Shown here piece by piece: positions 13,658 to 16,475 of a DNA stretch of 16,475 nt (within the stretch, counting starts at the first letter, position 1; every line of letters starts with the position of its first letter). The stretch is from Pseudomonadota bacterium (lineage in GTDB: Bacteria; Desulfobacterota; Anaeroferrophillalia; Anaeroferrophillales; Tharpellaceae): the NCBI GenBank assembly GCA_030641485.1, contig DAOWHJ010000049.1, forward strand, positions 1-16,475, in the 5' to 3' direction. A program made the translations under genes and the position numbers. Under the pieces are notes generated by a model. The model was not told the DNA's origin. It was given only the letters and a program-made list of their open reading frames with translations, and searched no databases.

Positions 13658-14539
13658 ATGGAAAAAATTCTCCAAAAAGCCGAGATTTTAAGTGAGTCAC
13701 TGCCCTATATCAGAAAGTTTTACGGTAAAACTTTAGTCATCAAGTATGGTGGTCACGCCATGGTTGATGAGGATTTACAAGAGTCTTTCGCTAAAGATAT
13801 TGTTCTGCTTAAATTTATCGGTATCAACCCAGTAATTGTTCACGGTGGAGGGCCGCAGATCGGTAAAGTTCTGGAGAGAATGGGGATCAAGAGCTCATTT
13901 GTTCAGGGGATGCGGGTTACTGACCAGGACACCATGGATGTGGTTGAGATGGTTCTGGTTGGTAAGGTGAACAAGACAATTGTTAACCTGATAAACCAGC
14001 ATGGTGGGGTTGCGGTCGGCTTGAGTGGTAAGGATGGTCGGCTGCTACAGGCTGAAAAACTACTGATGTACGATACCCCCAAGGTCGATCAGCCGCCGGA
14101 AATTATTGATGTCGGTAAGGTTGGTCGTGTGGCCCAGGTTAACCCTGAAATCCTCAATCGACTTGATGAGGCTGGGTTTATACCGGTTATCGCGCCAGTC
14201 GGGGTTGATGATGCGGGTGAAACTTACAATATCAATGCCGACTTGGTTGCCGGGGCGATGGCCTCGGCGTTGAAAGCCGAGAAGTTGGTTCTCTTGACGG
14301 ATGTACCCGGGGTCAGCAACCTTGCTGGTGAACTCCTGAGCAGTATAAATCGTCGGGAAGTTGAAGCGCTGATTGCAGATGGTACGATCAAGGGTGGGAT
14401 GTTGCCTAAGATCGCCTGCTGTCTTGATGCACTTGAGGCCGGGGTCAGCAAGACTCATATTGTTGACGGTCGCACCCCCCATTGTCTGCTTTTAGAAATT
14501 TTCACCCCTGAAGGGGTAGGTACCGAGATTCTGGCTTGA
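13658..14539 (+). CDS. argB: Acetylglutamate kinase
   Basis: ArgB phosphorylates N-acetyl-L-glutamate with ATP, the second step of arginine synthesis. The 293-residue product has 'VIKYGGHAM' (about 27-35), 'VHGGGPQIGKVLERMGI' (61-77), 'GLSGKDGRLL' and 'TDVPGV', all amino-acid-kinase hallmarks. An N-terminal helix ahead of the first glycine loop ('EKILQKAEILSESLPYIRKF') and the C-terminal 'GVGTEIL' are features of the arginine-inhibited hexameric class, so feedback inhibition is likely (inference). It begins 14 bases after hslU. The next arginine genes (argD, argF), often adjacent in relatives, are not here; an RNA methyltransferase gene follows instead. Firm call. Confidence 0.96.
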   Translation: MEKILQKAEILSESLPYIRKFYGKTLVIKYGGHAMVDEDLQESFAKDIVLLKFIGINPVIVHGGGPQIGKVLERMGIKSSFVQGMRVTDQDTMDVVEMVLVGKVNKTIVNLINQHGGVAVGLSGKDGRLLQAEKLLMYDTPKVDQPPEIIDVGKVGRVAQVNPEILNRLDEAGFIPVIAPVGVDDAGETYNINADLVAGAMASALKAEKLVLLTDVPGVSNLAGELLSSINRREVEALIADGTIKGGMLPKIACCLDALEAGVSKTHIVDGRTPHCLLLEIFTPEGVGTEILA

Positions 14540-14576
14540 TGCGGGCTTATGCTCGAAAATAAGTAACTCATATTGT

Positions 14577-14596
14577 AACTGTTCAGCGCAGTTTTT
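14577..14596 (+). terminator. Weak hairpin with T run after argB
   Basis: AACTG (14577-14581) pairs with CAGTT (14589-14593) across seven bases, and the T run continues to 14596. The stem is only five pairs, so it would be a weak terminator at best. The remaining 14540-14636 gap shows no other clear signal. Confidence 0.25.
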
Positions 14597-14636
14597 GTGT
14601 CCCCAATTTACGCTGGTTCGGTAAGGTATTAATATC

Positions 14637-15800
14637 ATGGATCTTTTAGAGGGCCGTCACCATATTGTTGTCCCCTGTTCACCCGGTGTTGCACCATTTT
14701 TGAATAAAGAGCTGCGGGCTTTAAAAATGCCGATAATTGAAGAGAAATCAACTTCAATTACCACCAAAGGCAATTTTGCTGATGCCCTTAAGCTCAATCT
14801 TAACCTGCGTACCGGCCAGCGGGTTCTGTGGCGTTTGGCTTCATTTCAAGCTTCCGACCCCGATCAGCTTTACGATAAACTGATACCTCTGCCTTGGGAG
14901 AATCTGATTTCGGCAGATGGTTATTTTTCGGTTACCTCGGTCGTCGATAATCCGACTATTCGCGATAGTCGTTTCGCCAATTTGCGCGTAAAAGATGCAA
15001 TTGTTGATCGAATCCGGCGGGTTTGCGGTCGACGTCCAGATAGTGGACCACTTCGTGATAAGTTGGTTTTTTATCTGTTCTGGCAACAAGATGAGGTGAA
15101 AATCTATCTTGACACCTCCGGTCCGACCTTGGCCCAACGCGACTATCGTCTCGATCCGGGTAAGGCGCCGTTGCGTGAAACCTTGGCTGCGGCCCTGATC
15201 ATGGCAAGTGGCTGGAACGGGTCGAAAAATTTTATCAATCCAATGTGTGGCAGCGGTACTTTAGCGATTGAAGCCGCACTGATTGCCCAGAAACGGATTC
15301 CCGGGCTTTTGCGCCAATCCTACTCTTTTCAATCACTGGTCGGATTTAAAAATATGGATCTTTTAGCCCTTAAAGCTACAGCTATGAGAGAAGCTCGGCC
15401 GGATCGTAAAATTCGCCTGATTGCCACCGATATCGACCCTGAGATGATCAAGGTTGCCAAAGAGAATGCCGTTCGGGCCGAAGTCGATGATGTTATTGAA
15501 TTTCTGGTCTGTGATTTTGCTGAAACTCCAATCCCGCAAGGTGGTGGGGTCCTGATCTGTAACCCCGAATATGGCCATCGTTTAGGGGAAGAAGAGGAGC
15601 TTAAAGTGACTTACCGGCGCTTCGGTGATTTTCTCAAACAATCGGCTACCGGCTATGAGGCATTTATTTTTAGTGGTAATCGTAATCTCTTAAAGGAGGT
15701 TGGTTTAAGGGCAGACCGGCGCTGGTCTTTTGATAATGGCGGCATCGCCTGCGACCTTGATGCCTATCCACTCTATAGTGGTAGCCGCATAAACTCGTGA
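14637..15800 (+). CDS. THUMP-domain class I SAM-dependent RNA methyltransferase (RlmL N-terminal/YpsC type)
   Basis: The 387-residue product fits the UPF0020 RNA methyltransferase family, whose RlmL member makes m2G in 23S rRNA. The N-terminal part (about 8-170) holds a ferredoxin-like and THUMP region ending in 'YLDTSGPTLAQRDYR'. The catalytic domain has SAM motif I variant 'NPMCGSGTLAIEAALIA' (201-217), an acidic 'ATDIDPEMIKVAKENA' (263-278) and motif IV at 309-313. That motif reads NPEYG where NPPYG is usual. It lacks the second methyltransferase half (RlmK) of the fused gamma-proteobacterial enzyme. ATG 14637 has AAGG ten bases upstream. The substrate base is not certain. A tRNA-Leu gene follows closely. 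Confidence 0.88.
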   Translation: MDLLEGRHHIVVPCSPGVAPFLNKELRALKMPIIEEKSTSITTKGNFADALKLNLNLRTGQRVLWRLASFQASDPDQLYDKLIPLPWENLISADGYFSVTSVVDNPTIRDSRFANLRVKDAIVDRIRRVCGRRPDSGPLRDKLVFYLFWQQDEVKIYLDTSGPTLAQRDYRLDPGKAPLRETLAAALIMASGWNGSKNFINPMCGSGTLAIEAALIAQKRIPGLLRQSYSFQSLVGFKNMDLLALKATAMREARPDRKIRLIATDIDPEMIKVAKENAVRAEVDDVIEFLVCDFAETPIPQGGGVLICNPEYGHRLGEEEELKVTYRRFGDFLKQSATGYEAFIFSGNRNLLKEVGLRADRRWSFDNGGIACDLDAYPLYSGSRINS

Positions 15801-15827
15801 GCATGCAAGTAATCGGGCAAATCCTGC

Positions 15828-15856
15828 TTGACAGCAGAGCCTCTTTTTGATAGAAG
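15828..15856 (+). promoter_or_regulatory. Promoter for tRNA-Leu
   Basis: A perfect TTGACA (15828-15833), a 17-base spacer and TAGAAG (15851-15856, four of six consensus bases) lie 12 bases ahead of the mature tRNA. The spacing would give a very short 5' leader, as is common for single tRNA genes. Confidence 0.5.
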
Positions 15857-15868
15857 CGTGACCTCCGT

Positions 15869-15955
15869 GCCGGAGTGGTGAAATTGGTAGACGCACGGGA
15901 CTCAAAATCCCGCGGGGGCGACCCCGTGTCGGTTCGATTCCGACCTCCGGCACCA
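15869..15955 (+). tRNA. tRNA-Leu (anticodon CAA)
   Basis: GCCGGAG (15869-15875) pairs with CTCCGGC (15945-15951), followed by discriminator A and encoded CCA (15953-15955). The anticodon stem CGGGA/TCCCG encloses the loop CTCAAAA, giving anticodon CAA at 15903-15905, which reads UUG. A long variable arm (CGGGGGCGACCCCGT region) marks a class II tRNA. The T arm is GTCGG-TTCGATT-CCGAC. The 3' half faces a leftward integrase gene about 150 bases away, so this tRNA is a likely chromosomal attachment site. Confidence 0.97.
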
Positions 15956-16101
15956 TCAATAAAAATAAAGGGTTACGGCTTTTCAGCTGTACCCCTTTAT
16001 TTGCTTTTGACAGGGTGTATGTGTAATTCCTGTGTAATCGTGCCAGAGATTCTGGGTTATAACGTCAGAATCTCAATTACCTTCCTTTCTCCCTGCTGAT
16101 C
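15945..16101. other. Probable att region of an integrated element at tRNA-Leu
   Basis: The tRNA 3' end is followed by a long hairpin, then two direct copies of TGTGTAAT (16020-16027 and 16031-16038) spaced 11 bp start to start, and a perfect 9-bp inverted repeat GAGATTCTG/CAGAATCTC (16046-16054 and 16066-16074). An integrase reading frame ends at 16102 facing the tRNA. The layout matches an attL or attR with integrase or excisionase arm sites. The matching second att copy would lie outside the window, so this is inference. Confidence 0.5.
15963..16010 (+). terminator. Long hairpin terminator after tRNA-Leu
   Basis: AAATAAAGGG (15963-15972) pairs with CCCTTTATTT (15993-16002). After one T-C mismatch, seven further pairs (including one G-T) close a TTTC loop. 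GCTTTTGA follows. The stem is unusually long for a tRNA terminator and nearly symmetric, so it could stop transcription from both sides, including the leftward integrase. Confidence 0.6.
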
Positions 16102-16475
16102 TCAAGAACTGATATTGTAGCGCTCCTCTAGTACGTCCATAGCTGATTGGATATGCTCGCCGTTCTGGTGGCTGTAGCGGGCTACCATTTGCAGGGTTTT
16201 GTGACCGGAAATACGTTGTACTGTGGGAAGGTCGACACCGGCTTGTACAAGGTGGGTTATGGCGGTGTGTCGTAGGGTATGGATGACGACCTGGTTATGA
16301 TCGAGGCCAGCGGCTTTGACTACTGACTTGAAGGCATGATCTGGCCAGCTAATGTGTCCGGTTTTAGATTGCTTGGACGGGAACAGCCAAACCTGACCTG
16401 GTTCGGCCGTTTTGAGGTATTCCGCCTAACTTGCCAGACTTTTTGTGATCGGTTGTTCTCGGGCTCCCGCCTTTG
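16102..16475 (-). pseudogene. Tyrosine integrase C-terminal part, with in-frame amber codon (runs off window)
   Basis: Reading leftward from the right edge, 15 codons ending 'REQPITKSLAS' are followed by TAG (16428-16426) and then, in the same frame, 107 residues to a TGA at 16104-16102. The 107-residue part holds the phage-integrase catalytic core: 'HTLRHTAITHL' (His and Arg of box II), 'ISGHKTLQ' (third His) and 'ARYSH' with the nucleophilic Tyr. Sequence on both sides of the TAG looks like one continuous integrase ('ITKSLA' before, 'AEYLKT...VWLFPS' after), so a nonsense change is the simplest reading. The N-terminal domain, catalytic Arg I and start codon lie beyond the window. Orientation toward tRNA-Leu supports a mobile island. 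Other genes here use TAG as a normal stop. Confidence 0.75.

Noticed and set aside
15875..16099. Plus-strand 74-residue open frame across tRNA-Leu and the att region
   Set aside because: It starts within the tRNA and runs through the hairpin; composition is not protein-like, and the tRNA fold is unmistakable.
16426..16428. TAG in the integrase read as pyrrolysine
   Set aside because: At least five genes in the window end naturally in TAG, and no methylamine methyltransferase or pyl genes are present. A nonsense change is simpler.

Overview
The window looks like ordinary chromosome from a Gram-negative, probably anaerobic bacterium of the former Deltaproteobacteria (Desulfobacterota; Desulfuromonadia or Desulfobulbia are my best guesses). 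Support for this is a xerC-hslV-hslU-argB run, a stand-alone FapA/DUF342 protein, a cysteine-bearing ArsR regulator, two FmdB-type zinc ribbons, a proline/lysine-rich TonB, and middling GC content. The taxonomic call is inference; no rRNA or other strong marker lies in the window.

Left part (1-3858, minus strand): fapA-like gene, then murJ (lipid II flippase), then the N-terminal part of mltG (endolytic transglycosylase), all reading leftward. murJ and mltG overlap or nearly touch and form an envelope/peptidoglycan unit. Next (3859-4690) is a divergent control region with two near-perfect palindromes and a clear sigma-70-type promoter, followed by a translationally coupled pair: an ArsR-family regulator (TTG start) and a small FmdB-type zinc ribbon. 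4759-5660 holds a PAS plus HisKA protein that lacks an ATPase domain, divergent from a TPR-protein gene.

Central part (5661-9385, plus strand): TPR protein, rluD (23S rRNA pseudouridine synthase), pgeF (laccase-domain protein), yggT and yggU, packed with overlaps or tiny gaps, then a second FmdB-type protein. A TonB gene on the minus strand converges on the latter. The 155 bp between them is a long nested inverted repeat whose arms match a solo copy between fapA and murJ and a shorter match at the yggT/yggU junction. I read this as a REP/BIME-like or MITE-like family.

Right part (10658-16475): xerC, hslV, hslU and argB form one plus-strand run (recombination/chromosome resolution, the HslUV ATP-dependent protease, arginine synthesis). 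A THUMP-type rRNA methyltransferase follows, then tRNA-Leu(CAA) with encoded CCA, a strong hairpin, an 11-bp-spaced direct repeat, and the C-terminal part of a site-specific tyrosine integrase pointing at the tRNA. That integrase carries an in-frame amber codon. This is the classic layout of an integrated element at a tRNA 3' end, so the right edge is probably the start of a genomic island, with a damaged integrase.

I see no defence locus, CRISPR array or clearly new multi-gene system. The best leads are the dispersed repeat family, the island boundary with its interrupted integrase, and the catalytic-domain-less histidine kinase.
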